A model generated the notes under the pieces. That model did not search any database, was not told where the DNA came from, and saw only the letters and a program-made list of their open reading frames with translations. DNA of 64,000 nt from Dendrobium chrysotoxum (taxonomy: Eukaryota > Streptophyta > Magnoliopsida > Asparagales > Orchidaceae), in the NCBI GenBank assembly GCA_019925795.1, contig CM034311.1, positions 10,836,126-10,900,125 of the forward strand. The letters are read 5' to 3'. The translations under genes were made by a program, and so were the position numbers. Positions 8,572 to 19,214 of this stretch are shown one piece after another (the first letter of the stretch is position 1; each line of letters begins with the position of its first letter).

Positions 8572-10452
8572 TGTTGCAATCCAGGAGCTTGATCTCATGT
8601 TTACTGATTACAAATATTATTGGATGATCATTTACTTATTCTTTCTTTATACATTGCATACATCTTGTGAGTCACGAACCATTTTAGGTACAACATACAA
8701 AAAGAAAAATTAAAGAATCAAAAGTGTAGTATTAGGGTCTATGTTAGTTTATGTTTGATAGAGTATGTACTTTTCTCTTTTATTGAGTCATTTTATTTAT
8801 TTGGTGTATATTGACAAGATAGCCGAGCACACACTCATAAGGAGAAAAATTAAATACTTGAATTTTTATGTTAATCGTATTAAACGATCACCATCATATT
8901 GTATGATTTGTTAAACTAGAAACTAATTTAAATATTTAATTTGAATTTGTTATAACTAATCATATTATACGATCTCCAACCATATAGGACAATCAACTAT
9001 TTTGTTAAAACCCCACTGTTTAATCGTAATAACCAAAATTAGGCAAATTTTGAAATTTAAATTTTGAATTGATCATATTATACAATTTATTTTATACCAT
9101 AGGAATATTAATTAATATTTCCTAATTTAATCTAGAGGATTAAGAAATTGAATCAGGATTAAATCTAATTAATGATTATATAATATAATCACCTTCATAC
9201 ATGACGATCAAATAAAGAGCTTGTTGGTTGAACCTTGGTTAGTCCTAAATGATCTGTGATTCGATGTAATTAATCATACCGTATGACTTACATTATACAT
9301 GATGATCAGTCACAAAATTGAACTAATTGAACTAGACGATCTAAGTATCATACTATATGATCAGAGTAATTAAATTTGAAATTAGGATTTAATTTAAATA
9401 ACCCACTTTTAATTCTTTCAAAAAAGGCTTGAGGGACTTATGTTGAGTAACAAAAGATGTTTTCTAAGGAGAGAGCTTGAGAGAAGGATAGGCGAGTCTC
9501 CTTGGTTGTGTGAGAGTCCAAACCACTAGGGGAAGAGAGAAGGTTAGGTTGAGGGAGTTCTTCCTTGAGGGTGTGTCAAGTAGTGTAAGGGGTTTCACAT
9601 GGTTATTTCAATGAACTTGCTCCTTTGGTCCTCTGTGCTACGGTTATGGAGCTCTGAGAGAAGAGCTATAGAAAAACTCTTTAGGTGAAAGAATTATTAA
9701 TCGAGGAGGTAGGGGATGACATCTCCATCAAGCTAAGAGGTAAAAGGAGGGATGACATCTCCACTGTAGTGAGGAGTTGAAGAAGGGAGGACATATTCAT
9801 CGTAAGAAAGAGTTGAAGGAGGGAGCGACATCACTGTCATAACGAGGAGTTGATGAAAGGAGCAGCATGTCCACCGTAGCGAGAAGATGAAGGAGGGAGT
9901 GACATCTCTACCGTAGTGAGGAGTTGAAGGAGGGAGCAACATCTCCATCTGGCTGGGAGGTAGATGGAGGGAGATTCATTGGGTTCAAAAGAATTTGTAA
10001 AGGTCATTCTCCACTAACTAAGGAAGAAGGGTTTCTCCACCTTACTGAGTGTCAAAGGAGCATGAGTTAGTGTAATACCCAAATAAGAGGATATTTGGGG
10101 AGTGGACATAGGTTGATTCTACTTAATCACAATAAATTTAGTTTGCATATTCTTATTTTTCTACTTATTCTTATTTTTTTGCACTTAATTTCTTGCATTT
10201 ACCTTCATGTACTTTGATTTATTTGTTTGATCTTTAAAAAAGCTATGATTAAGAATTTTTTTGATTGAAATCTTGGTTGAAAGGTAAAAATAAAAACTTA
10301 ATATTTTTTAAGGGTTAAAAAATTTATTTATTTCTCATTTTTGGTTTAAAAGTTTTTTGTAAAGCTTCCACACATTTCTTTGATTTATTTTCAAGTTAAG
10401 AAAAGTTTTCAAATACCAATTCATCCTCCTCTTGATGTGCCATAGCACTTTA
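8572..10452 (+). mobile_element. Solo copia LTR 'a' (GTAC-palindrome type)
   Basis: It starts TGTTGCAATCC and ends near CATAGCACTTTA, matching other copia LTRs here (TGTTGCAAAC...CTTTCA). The flanks are GGAGG (8567-8571) and GAAGG (10453-10457), a one-mismatch TSD, and the minisatellite continues on both sides. Inside are, in order: palindromes of the ATCATACNGTATGATC kind (about 8870-9360), ~40-bp repeats GAGGAGTTGAAGGAGGGAG (about 9720-9960), GTGTAATACCCAAATAAGAGG-like sequence, and an AT-rich tail ending AATACCAATTCATCCTCCTC. That is the order in LTRs c to h. There is no internal region, so it is a solo LTR. Confidence 0.75.
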
Positions 10453-11018
10453 GAAGGGACTATGGTTAGGTGATGAAGGTTAGAGGGACCATTATCGAGC
10501 GACGGTGGTCAGAGGGGCTACAGTCAGGTGACTATGTTGGAGATACCATAATTAGAAAAAGGTGATTTAAGAGTAATAGTCCGTGGGAGATGGAGGTCAG
10601 AATGATGCTACTCGGGTGACTAAGGTTAAGGATAGTAGTGGGGTGATGAAGGTTGAAAGGAACATAGTTAGGTAATGATAATCTGAGGACCATAGTCAAT
10701 GGGTGATGATGGTCTAATGGTTGTAGTTAGACAATGGTAGTCCAAGGGGTCATGGTCGAGGGATAGTGGTTAGAGGAATTATTGTTGGGCAATGGTGGCT
10801 AGAGGGATTACTATCGAGCGACGGTGGTTTGAGGATTGTAGTTGGAGGACTATGGTTTGACTAGTGTAGTCAGATAATAATAATCTGAGAGACCATGGTT
10901 GAGAGATAGTGCAAAGAATAACAATAGTTGGGAAATGATGGGTGGAGGGATCGTAGTCGAATGATGTTGGTTGATGGGACCATAGTCGAAGGGCAATGAA
11001 GGTTAGGAGGACTGTTGT
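10453..11018 (+). repeat. 29-bp minisatellite M, array 2 right part
   Basis: This continues the array at 8126-8571 in the same orientation. A near copy of this part lies about 1.5 kb downstream at 11963-12567, because the locus is duplicated in tandem. Confidence 0.8.
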
Positions 11019-11333
11019 TGAAATATCCACTATTCTAGGACCTAATTAGTCGAGTTAATATATTACGAATCCTCACCTGTTCTAATTTAGTTATTAACTT
11101 CAAGTTTTAGAATGCCCTAAATAAGTTTAAGAATTAAAATGAGGAAGAGAAAACCATAGAGGCAAATTATTCTTTGGAGCATTGTGATGTTTTCCTCTCT
11201 GTTTGGGAAGAGAATTTGAGGAAGCGTTGTGTGGAAACACCATAGATCTCGATTTATATGAATATTGGAGAATATGCCTTGCATGCACTACATCGCTAGG
11301 GAAGTGAACAATGAGGCACTTAGTCAAAAATGA
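11019..11333 (+). mobile_element. Gypsy LTR G1, 5' fragment
   Basis: It starts TGAAATATCCACTATTCTAG and contains GTTTAAGAATTAAAATGAGG and ATCGCTAGGGAAGTGAAC. It aligns with the start of LTR G2 (12568 on) and with G4 (36690 on). It stops at TCAAAAATGAT, where G4 continues, and is replaced by a (TG)n tract. It is part of a tandem duplication, not an independent insertion. Confidence 0.7.
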
Positions 11334-11371
11334 TGTGTGTGCGTGCGTGCGTGCGTGTGTGTGTGTGTGTG
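11334..11371. repeat. (TG/CG)n microsatellite at a duplication breakpoint
   Basis: A GTGTGTGCGTGCGTGC tract runs straight into GACTGAAGAAGGG, which belongs to the middle of copia LTR a. It therefore sits exactly at the junction between the two units of the tandem duplication. Confidence 0.85.
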
Positions 11372-11962
11372 ACTGAAGAAGGGACGACATCTTCATCATA
11401 GCAAATAGCTGAAGGAGGGAGGGACATCACCATCATAACAAGGAGTTGATGGAAGGAGTGGCATCTCCATCGTAGCGAGGAGCTGAAGGAGGGAGTAGCA
11501 TCTCTGCTGTAGCAAGGAGTTGAAGGAGAGAGCGACCTCTCTTCCTGGTTGGGAGGTAGAAGGAGGGAGATTCGTTGGGTTCAAAAGAGTTTGTAAAGAT
11601 CATTCTCCACTTACTAAGGAAGTGTGGGTTAGTGTAATACTCAAAGAGGAGGTCGATTTGACTGAATCAATATAAATTTGGTTTGCGTATTTTTTTTTTT
11701 GCACTTACTTTCTTGCATTTACCTTCCTGTAATTTGATTTATTTGGTTGATCTTTAGAAAACTTATGATTGAGAATTTTTTGATTAAAATCTTGGTTGAA
11801 AGGTAAAAATAAAAACTTATGATTGAGAATTTTTTAAAAAATAATTATTTATCATTTTTGGTTTTAATTTTTTTTGTAAAGCTTCCACATGTTTCTTTTA
11901 CTTATTTTCAAGTTAAGAAAAGTTTTTAAAATACCAATTCATCCTCATCTTGCTGTGCCATA
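11372..11962 (+). mobile_element. Copia LTR 'a-prime', 3' portion (duplicated)
   Basis: It matches about 9773-10452 of LTR a: the GAGGAGCTGAAGGAGGGAG repeats, GAGATTCGTTGGGTTC, GTGTAATACTCAAAGAGG, the AT-rich tail and the end CATAACACTTTTAG. The minisatellite follows directly, as it does after LTR a. The 5' portion, with the palindromes, is absent. Confidence 0.75.
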
Positions 11963-12567
11963 ACACTTTTAGGAGGGACTATAGTCAAGTGATAAAGGTC
12001 AAAGGGACCATTGTAGGACGACGGGGTCAGAGGGACTACAGTCAGGTGACTATGGTTGAATGTACCATAGTTAAAAAAAGGCGAACTGAGAGTATTAGTC
12101 AGTGGGAGATGCAGGTCGAAATGACCGTATTCAGGCGACTAAGGTTTAAGGATAGTAATTGGGCAACGAAAGTCGGAAGGGCCATAGTTAGGTAATAGTA
12201 ATCCGAGGACCATAGTTAATGGGTGAAGATGGTCTAATGGTTGTAGTTAGAAAATAGTAGTCCAGGGGGTCATGGTTGGGAGACAATGGTTAGAGGAATT
12301 ACGGTCGAGCAGTGGTGGCCAGAGTGATCGCTGTTGGGCAACAGTGGTTTGAGGATTGTAGTCGGATGACTGTGGTTTGAGTGGTATAGTAAGATAATAA
12401 TAATTTGAGGGGCCATGGATGAGTGACAGTGCTAAGAAGAATTATAGTTAGGTGATGATGGGTGGAGGGATCATAGTTGAATGATGTTGGCCAAAGGTAC
12501 CACAATCGAATGATGGTGGTTAGAGAGACCATAATTAGAGAGCAATGAAGGTTAGAAGGACTGTAGT
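11963..12567 (+). repeat. 29-bp minisatellite M, array 3
   Basis: This is a second copy of 10453-11018 with the same unit order (for example the box GTAGTTAGAAAATAGTAGTC at 12244 against GTAGTTAGACAATGGTAGTC at 10729). It is followed by the gypsy LTR start, as in the first copy. Confidence 0.8.
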
Positions 12568-12939
12568 TATAATATCCACTATTTTAGGGCCTAATTAATC
12601 GAGCTAATATGGTACAAATCCTTACCTATTCTAATTTAGTTATTAATTTTAAGTTTTAGAATGCCCTAAAAAAGTTTAAGAATTAAAATGAGGAAGACAA
12701 AACCATAGAGGCAAATTATTTTTTGAAACACCTTAACATTGGAAATGGCAGTGCTGCAATGTTTTCCTCTCTGATTGGGAAGAAAATTGAGGAAGCATTT
12801 TGTGGCACCACTATAGCTCTCAGTTTATATGAATATAAGAGAATTTGAAATATTCCTTATGAGCACTATGTCGCTAGGGAAGTGAACGATGAGGTGCTTA
12901 GTGTGTGCCTATATATATTCAAAACTATTTCTCATTTAA

Positions 12940-12963
12940 CCCCCCCCCCCCCCCCCCCCCCCC
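12940..12963. repeat. Homopolymer C24
   Basis: There are 24 consecutive C's inside gypsy LTR G2. The matching place in G4 (37008-37038) also has a C-rich run with a 15-base C stretch, so the tract belongs to the LTR and has expanded. Length may be unreliable in sequencing. Confidence 0.9.
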
Positions 12964-13142
12964 ACTATTACCGAAGAAGATAAGAGAAGGGGAGAGGGAA
13001 ATTTAAGGGCCATGGAGATGAATACTTTTGCCATGTACATTTTTGTATATTGCAATTTGTTTTTTGGACACATTGACTATAAAAAGTTCAAATTTTATTA
13101 GTTGGTTCTTTCTATGATTATTTTTATGCATATTAAGGTATT

Positions 13143-13757
13143 ATTTGTTTTAGCCTAATGGCATCACTATTTTGTCCCATTGATGTAACTTCTCTAAAGG
13201 TCACCCATCCTAGGATTTCTCTAGGACAAGCACACTTAACCATAAAGTTCATTAATAAAATTCTAATCATTACACAAAAAGGCATCTTAATGTTTAAGAG
13301 TTTAGCTTCTTTTTACTTAAGGTGTTTCATAATTTCTCCCACTTTAGTAAGTGACATCCTCGTTAGTATCATTATCCCAAAATCATCCACCAGGAAGATA
13401 GAATTTTAGAGGTATCCCATATAGTGTCAAGTGGTGGCTCCCTCCATGTAACAATTTGTCCTATATATGGTTCAAGAGGTGGCCCCTATATTGTAGCACT
13501 TTGTCCTATATGACTCTTAGTTCTCATCTTCCGGTTGGTGTATTACTCTGATACCACTCTATAATAACCCAAACTCTTAACTATCGAGGTCCTCTTTGGC
13601 CTAATGGACTTACAGTTTTATCTCAGGAGGTCACCCATCCTAGGATTTCTTTGGGACGGGTATGATTAACCTTGCTCTTAATGAAATTCAACCATTACAC
13701 AAAAAATGTGTCTTGATGTTTAAGAGTTTAGCTTCTTTCTACTTAAGGGGTTTTATA
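13143..13757 (-). mobile_element. Cassandra-like TRIM with 5S rRNA-derived LTRs
   Basis: Two similar LTRs flank about 210 bp of non-coding interior. The 5' LTR is 13560-13757 (about 198 bp). The 3' LTR runs from about 13143 to 13331, and its 3' part is diverged. The primer-binding site (CTCTGATACCA on plus, TGGTATCAGAG on minus) is at 13546-13556 beside the 5' LTR. A polypurine tract lies beside the 3' LTR at 13332-13346 (minus: AAAGTGGGAGAAAT). Both LTRs hold CTAGGATGGGTGACCT on the minus strand, with GTTAAGTGTGCTTG upstream in the 3' LTR. These match box C and the preceding part of 5S rRNA. 5S-bearing LTRs with an initiator-tRNA site define the Cassandra TRIMs. No protein is encoded. It lies in gypsy LTR G2, and a second copy is at 62163-62515. 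Confidence 0.8.
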
Positions 13758-14620
13758 GTAGATGTGGGAATAGCTGTTCTATTATGGCCCCATCAACCTT
13801 ATGTGGATGCGGGAGGTTTCTGTTCTATTTTGACCCAACTCACCTTATGTGCTGGTGGGAGGTTTAAAGGGAGTTATAAGTGAAAGTGGTGCTATAAGCA
13901 GGTATTAAAACATTTTCATAATACATTCATACATTGCATATTTTGATAATTTAGGTAAATTCAAGTGAAAGAATTATTCTGATAGTAACTACATTCTGAT
14001 ATGCTTGACACCTCTTTGGAGTGGCCTTTCTATAAAAAAATACAAGTAATGACTCTAATAATAAGTATATTTTGATAATCTTACGAAAGGCATTTCTATG
14101 GAAGGTATAAAGGTAAACATTATATATAAAGGCAAGTAGTAATTTCTATGTTAAAATTTCTGAAACATAAACATGTTAAATTTTATATAAGTTACTAATG
14201 TTAGTACCTAATATGTACTCTAAAGCTTACTCTTTGACCAATTTATTATTTATAATGAAATAGATATTAATATTTGTGATGGGAATGTGGAAAAAGCCTA
14301 CTAAGCTTGTTGTGCTCATCCTATGCAATTTCTCTGACTTTTTAGGAAAAGGAAAGGGCTCATCAGAGTAGAGTTGATAAGGGAAGGATCGCCAGGATTG
14401 ATATTTCTGAGGTATTTTTTAACCCCTTACTTATTCTTTTTTATGTATAAAATGTATACAAACTAGATTATTGTATATAATTTTTTAGAAATAAAAACTT
14501 GGATGATGTTTTAGATTATTATTATTAATTGGAAAGATTTAGTTGGCTTTGGTTTGTTCAATATTGTGGTTGAGAAAAGTATGTTAGGAATTTAATCCTT
14601 CCATTAGATCTCAGGCATCA

Positions 14621-14922
14621 TGGAGTGGTATCATAGCAATGGTTTACAAGGTTTGAATCATAACCAAAGCTATAGGAAATGATTTATAGTTGTAGGAAGA
14701 GAAAGTTAGGCAAGTTTAATATTAATTATATTTATAAATATAATAAATATGCATATAATTAAACTTATTTTTCCTTGATATAGATAAAAGTGTTGTTACA
14801 TCATGAACCCCTATAATCAAGAAGTAACTGATGGATATAGTTCTAGTTAGGTTACTACAATTCAGAGTAATACAGAGGTACTAACATCCAAGACACAGTG
14901 TTGTCGATTCCTCAGCTTTTAT
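14621..14922 (+). mobile_element. Gypsy G2 internal start (PBS and leader), truncated
   Basis: The primer site TGGTATCATAGC at 14626-14637 is followed by leader sequence and GTGTTGTTACATCATGAACC. This resembles GTGTTACTACATCATGAACC in the gypsy interior at 20310, just before its gag. CTGATGGATATAGTTCTAG is also shared. A solo copia LTR interrupts it at 14923, and only a short remnant follows at 16729. Confidence 0.6.
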
Positions 14923-15187
14923 TGTTGCAAACTTGGATTTAAGGATTATAATTTTGATGATAATAAATATTTCTGTGTCCTGTTTTGGTTGACTGATATT
15001 TTAAGTACAAAAGATCAAATACAATTCAAGCCAACTCAAGGTCGGGTCCGCATGTGTTTAAATTGTAATTTTCTCCTTTTCTTGAGTCAAATGTAATGTA
15101 GTTGATCCCCTAGCTAAGTAACCTTGCACACACACACTCGGGGGGAGAGTTTTAGTGAGTTAGAGTTTCTATTTCAAATTTTGTTCA

Positions 15188-15990
15188 TATCATCCTGGAC
15201 GATATTCCTATCATCCTCGACGATCCAGTGAAAATAGAAACCCTGATTAAGGCGACCATGTTAAGTCAGTTTGATTAAGTAGATCATCCTGGACGATACC
15301 CATATTGTACATGATGATAGGCTCAAATCAAAAATTCTCAACCACTAGATTAAGCTAGGTAAGTTTTTATTTTTAGAGATTTTGGTCTGATCGTCCCGGA
15401 CGATACGTGTATCGTCCTAGACGATCCTCTACAATCATGCCTAAATTAAGAAAAATCATTAATATATGATTGATACAATCATATCATCCTGGATGATCGT
15501 AAGATCATCCTGGATGATGCATGCAAAATCCTGACCGTCCAGAGCACTTCACCAGGACGATCCGAGAAATGTGCTGGACGATATTCTCGATTTTGAACTA
15601 ATCGTACGGGATGATCGCGATATCATCCTGGACGATCAAGTCATTTTAAGATTGTCCAGGATGTTTTGACTGTATGACCCGAGCTATGTGCAGGATGATT
15701 TTGTCGCTTTTGAACTAATCATACGGGATGATAAATATATCGTGCTGGACTTTTGAGATTGTCCAGCACAACTTCCCCTGGACGACAAGAGCTATCTTCT
15801 GGAAGAAATTCCTGATTTATACTAATCGTCCCGAAGGATCGTAGAATCGTACGGGATGATCAGAACAAATTTTATCTACTAATCGTCCAGAGGAACCAGA
15901 TCGTCCAGGATGATACATATGATTTTGAACTGATCATACAGGACAATCTACTGATCGAACAGGACAATCTACCGATCATCCTGGATGATC
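15188..15990. repeat. Array of GTCC.GGAC palindromes in LTR c
   Basis: At least a dozen palindromic sites of the form ATCRTCCNGGAYGAT, plus half-sites, are spread over 800 bp with irregular spacing. Examples are ATCATCCTGGACGAT (15195), ATCATCCTGGATGATC (15500) and ATCGTCCAGGATGAT (15900). At 15389-15426 two sites form one 38-bp near-perfect palindrome around ACGTGT. The array ends just upstream of the TATA-like box. Function is unknown. Confidence 0.85.
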
Positions 15991-16032
15991 TTTGACGACC
16001 AATTAAGATTTAGGGCAATTTTTGAGCCCTCC

Positions 16033-16041
16033 TATTTAATA
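16033..16041 (+). promoter_or_regulatory. Putative TATA box of copia LTR c
   Basis: TATTTAATA lies in the context GAGCCCTCCTATTTAATA. The same context (GAGCCCTCCTATTTAAG) is present in the 5' LTR of the full element (minus strand, about 32097-32113). It follows the palindrome array. The start of transcription is not known, so this is inference from position and conservation. Confidence 0.45.
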
Positions 16042-16723
16042 TTTTTTTCTTTCAACAAGAAAAATCTTTTGTCACTTTCCTTTCTAGAGAAAACCTTTAG
16101 AGAGAGAGAGAGAGGATCTTGTGAGGGGGAGTTTGTGAGGGATTCAAAAAGGTTGCTACAAGCAAGGATCTGAGTCATCTTCTCTGGTCGTCGTCTCTTG
16201 TCATGTTAGTGTCTCTGTGGGAGGATCGTCTGCTAGAAGATCTAGGTTCTCTTCCTGCTTCAGGAGGAAGTGAAAGGAGTCCAGGTTCTCTGCCTGCTTC
16301 AGGAGGAAGTAAAAGGAGTCTAGGTTCTCTGCCTCGCCGAGTTGGTGGAAAGGAGTTTTGTACAGGCTTCTCTTCCTTGCTGTGGGAGCAGAAGGAGAGT
16401 AACTTAGTGTTAGTGTAATACCCGGAGGAGAGGCTCCGAGGAGTGGACGTAGGTCAAGTTGATCGAACCACTATAAAATCTGGTGTATTTTATCTGATTA
16501 TCTTCCACATTTATTTTTCTATTGATGATTGTGTGATCGTGATTATTATTTTATTGTTGTTAAACATCTGCACATCATCGAAAAGTTGCAATTATTTTAA
16601 AATAATCAAAAAGATTTTTCTAAAATCATTTTTGCTCACAAATTTTTTAAAAACCCAATTCACCCCCCTCTAGTTAGCCTCGGGACTAGTTCACAAGGGC
16701 TTAACATCCCTATCAAACTTTTA

Positions 16724-17478
16724 TTTATCTCTTTGACTTTTGGATAGAAAAGTAGGTTTAGGTACGTGCTACAGTGTTGGGTCTTATGTGAGAATATTTT
16801 GGAGAATCTTAAAGATTCTCTGGCAGCATAGTGACACTAGGAAAGTGAGTGTCGTGACACTAGGTTTAATTAGTAATTTTTAAATAATAAAAAATTCTCA
16901 AACCAATTTACCAAATCATTCCACCCAGGCCTTTTTGGAGAAGAAGAGAGGAAAAGGAGGAGAAGAGTAAAGATAATGAGGAGAGAGAGGATATGGAGGA
17001 TGAATATTTGGGATTCATCCTTCGATCTAGTTCAGGATATTGTAGAGCTAGAGGTCGATTCCTAAACCCCTATCTCTTATTTAAAATTTAGTAAGTTTAT
17101 AAAAAAATATGAGTAAAAATGTATTTATTTGGGTTTTACAAGGTTTCCACGGTGTAATTTTTTATATGTTACTGCACTGCTTATTACGAACATTTTGGTT
17201 ATATGGAGTTGAGTTTTTAATGACTAGTTTTTCTTGCACAATTTTTTAAATGCATAATTGAATCAAAATTCTTCTGGCAAATGCAGTAGCTATATAAAAG
17301 TCTTATAATATTCATGTGAGTGTTCCTATGAAGTTAGAAATTGAAAAGGGAAAGTTTAGTGAGTATTTTGTTTTACAGGTAATATGATTTTCCCTATTAA
17401 TTTATGCACTTTATGAATATTACGTTAACCACTATTACATTATAATTACATTTTGCGTTACATTGCATTAGAGATATT
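16724..17478 (+). mobile_element. Gypsy G2 remnant, then start of gypsy LTR G3
   Basis: The first ~100 bases continue the G2 interior. From roughly 16830 the sequence is a gypsy LTR: GGGTTTTACAAGG, CCACGGTGTAATTTTTTATA (a box shared with 37290 and 39720) and ATTTTGCGTTACATTGCATT. It is cut at 17478 by a minus-strand copia LTR and resumes at 19215. The exact G3 start is not visible. Confidence 0.5.
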
Positions 17479-19214
17479 TGAAAGTCCAAGTAGGTTTTTT
17501 AAACCTAAGGCAATTGTCTCAAGGCTAACCAAGAGGAGGGGGGTGAATTGGTAATTAAAAAAAATCTCTTGGTATTTAGAAAATCTATTTAAGATATTTT
17601 TATTACAATAATAAATTTTTTGAAAAAAAATTTTTAACCACAGAAATTGAAAATATCGAAAATAAAAATGTAGAAAAAGGTAAAGAACAGAAGACACCAG
17701 ATTTTATAGTGGTTCAGTCCAATAAGACCCACGTTCACTCCCTAGAGACTACTTCTCCAGGTATTGCACTAAACACTAGTTACTCTCCTTTACCCCCACA
17801 ATAAGGTGAAGAAGCCTTTACAAACACCTCTCTTTCACCAACCCGGTGTGGCAGAGAACCGTCATCCTTTTTTACCCTCATGGTGAAGGCAGAGAACCCA
17901 CCGTCCTTTCTCAACCTCTTGGTGATGACAGAGTACTGACGTCCTTTCTCACCCTCCTGATGATGGCAGAGAATCGACGTCTTTCTCACCCTCCTAGTGA
18001 CAGTAGAGCACGGACGTCTTTTCTCACCCTCCTGGTGACGGCAGAGCACCAATGTCCTTTTTCACCCTCCTGATGATAGTAGAGTACCAACATCCTTTTT
18101 CGCCCTCCTGGTGACGGCAGAGTACCGGACCTCCTTTTAAAATCCTCTTTTAAGAGCTTTCAATGAAGTAAGGAAGAACTATGAAGAACAAACAAGAGAT
18201 CCTCACCATTGTGCACCTTTGTGAATCTCCTCACAAATTCCTCTCACAAGATCTCTCACTTTTCAATCTCAAGACACTCTCCCAAATACACTCCTAAGGC
18301 ACACTCAAGAGAAATTTGCAGCAAGAGCATAGATAGTTAATTTTTAGGACCCTTACATACAAAGGATAAGAAAAACCATCCTGAAAACTGAAAATTTCAA
18401 GTTGAACAGACTTGGATCATACAGTACGATCATACTTCATACATATGATCAGTTCAAAAAGTGATGTACGATATTGTACGAACCTCATTTCATACTCTGA
18501 TCAACATCTGTATGAACCAACATCGTACAATACGTTCAGTTCAAAATTGTTGAGTTCGTACAAGACGAACATGTATGAACCTAATTTCATACTCTGATTG
18601 GCGTCCAAGATGAATCAACTTTAGATAGTATGATCAGTTCAAAATTATTGAGTTCGTATGAGATGAATCAGTATGAACCTTGTTTCATACTCTGACCGGT
18701 GTCTGGGACAAACCAACTTTATACAGTATGATCAATTCAATGAGTTTGAACGTGACGAACCAGTACAAACCATATTTCATACTCTGACCGGCATCCGAGA
18801 TGAACCAATCTTTGTACACTACAATCAGTATAAAAAAATTTCAATTCCAGATTCTATCAACCCATTTTGGAGGAACAGTCAAATCGTACAGTACGATTAG
18901 TTTAAAAAATAAAGGTTTTGTCTCACTCCTCTAGTGTGTGTGTGCACGATTACCCAATTACAATCACACTCTCTCAGGCTTAAGAAAAATAAAAAAAATA
19001 CAGACTTCATAGCATAAACTCCTAATCTAATCTTCCTTGAAGTCTTTGGTAGTTTGGAGTATGATTTCTTTGAAATGTTAGTACACACAAATAACACAAA
19101 TAAAATATATCTAATATATATTAGAAGAAATAATAATCAATACAATAATATTTTGGTATTATCAAAAACTCACACATAATATAAAAATGTAGTTTTGAAA
19201 ACTAAGTTGCAATA
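17479..19214 (-). mobile_element. Copia LTR 'd' (GTAC-palindrome type), probably solo
   Basis: On the minus strand it begins TATTGCAACTTAG and ends TTGGACTTTCA. It carries ATCGTACAGTACGATTAG (18882), GATCATACAGTACGATC (18416) and many half-sites CATACTCTGA/GTACGA between 18410 and 18900. It also holds an 8-fold ~40-bp repeat (CTCACCCTCCTGGTGACGGC, 17820-18130), the TATAGTGGTTCAG stretch at 17705 and the CACCCCCCTCC tail at 17535. No clean TSD was found (ATATT left, GTAAT right). No copia interior adjoins it. Confidence 0.75.

Larger units (their letters stand above)
12568..14620 (+). mobile_element. Gypsy LTR G2, interrupted by a Cassandra-like TRIM
   Basis: It starts TATAATATCCACTATTTTAG (a degenerate TGTAATATCC) and ends ATTAGATCTCAGGCATCA before a primer-binding site TGGTATCATAGC at 14626-14637. 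Internal landmarks shared with G4 are GTCGCTAGGGAAGTG, a C-tract, GTGGGAGGTTTAAAGGGAG, TGGTGCTATAAGCAGGTAT and GGAAAGGGCTCATCAGAG. The gap at 13143-13757 is a younger TRIM. The LTR type, with AATATCC start and box GGGAGTTATAAG, fits plant chromovirus-like gypsy elements; the lineage is inference. Confidence 0.7.
14923..16723 (+). mobile_element. Solo copia LTR 'c' (GTCC-palindrome type) with 5-bp TSD
   Basis: It starts TGTTGCAAACTTGG and ends ATCAAACTTTTA, with a perfect TSD TTTAT at 14918-14922 and 16724-16728. It is 1801 bp and holds, in order: a conserved leader with GATCCCCTAGCTAAGTAACC and a (CA)n; a palindrome array at 15188-15990; a TATA-like box near 16033; GA-rich sequence; ~45-bp repeats GGTTCTCTGCCTGCTTCAGG (16240-16350); GTGTAATACCCGGAGGAG; CCACTATAAAATCTGGTGT; and the tail CCCAATTCACCCCCCTC. 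The same order is seen in the two LTRs of the full element at 21453-33211. No interior is present, so it is a solo LTR formed by recombination. Confidence 0.9.

Noticed and set aside
13193..13330. 5S rRNA gene on the minus strand
   Set aside because: Only the box-C half of 5S is similar, and it sits inside a small LTR next to a primer site and polypurine tract, so it is a Cassandra-type LTR and not a 5S gene.
15188..15990. Regular palindromic repeats that might suggest a CRISPR array
   Set aside because: Spacing is irregular, repeats vary, the sequence lies in a plant LTR with a TSD, and there are no cas genes.
17780..18073. Overlapping open frames on both strands with repetitive products
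   Set aside because: They fall in the ~40-bp tandem repeat of a copia LTR; repeat periodicity, not coding, keeps them open.
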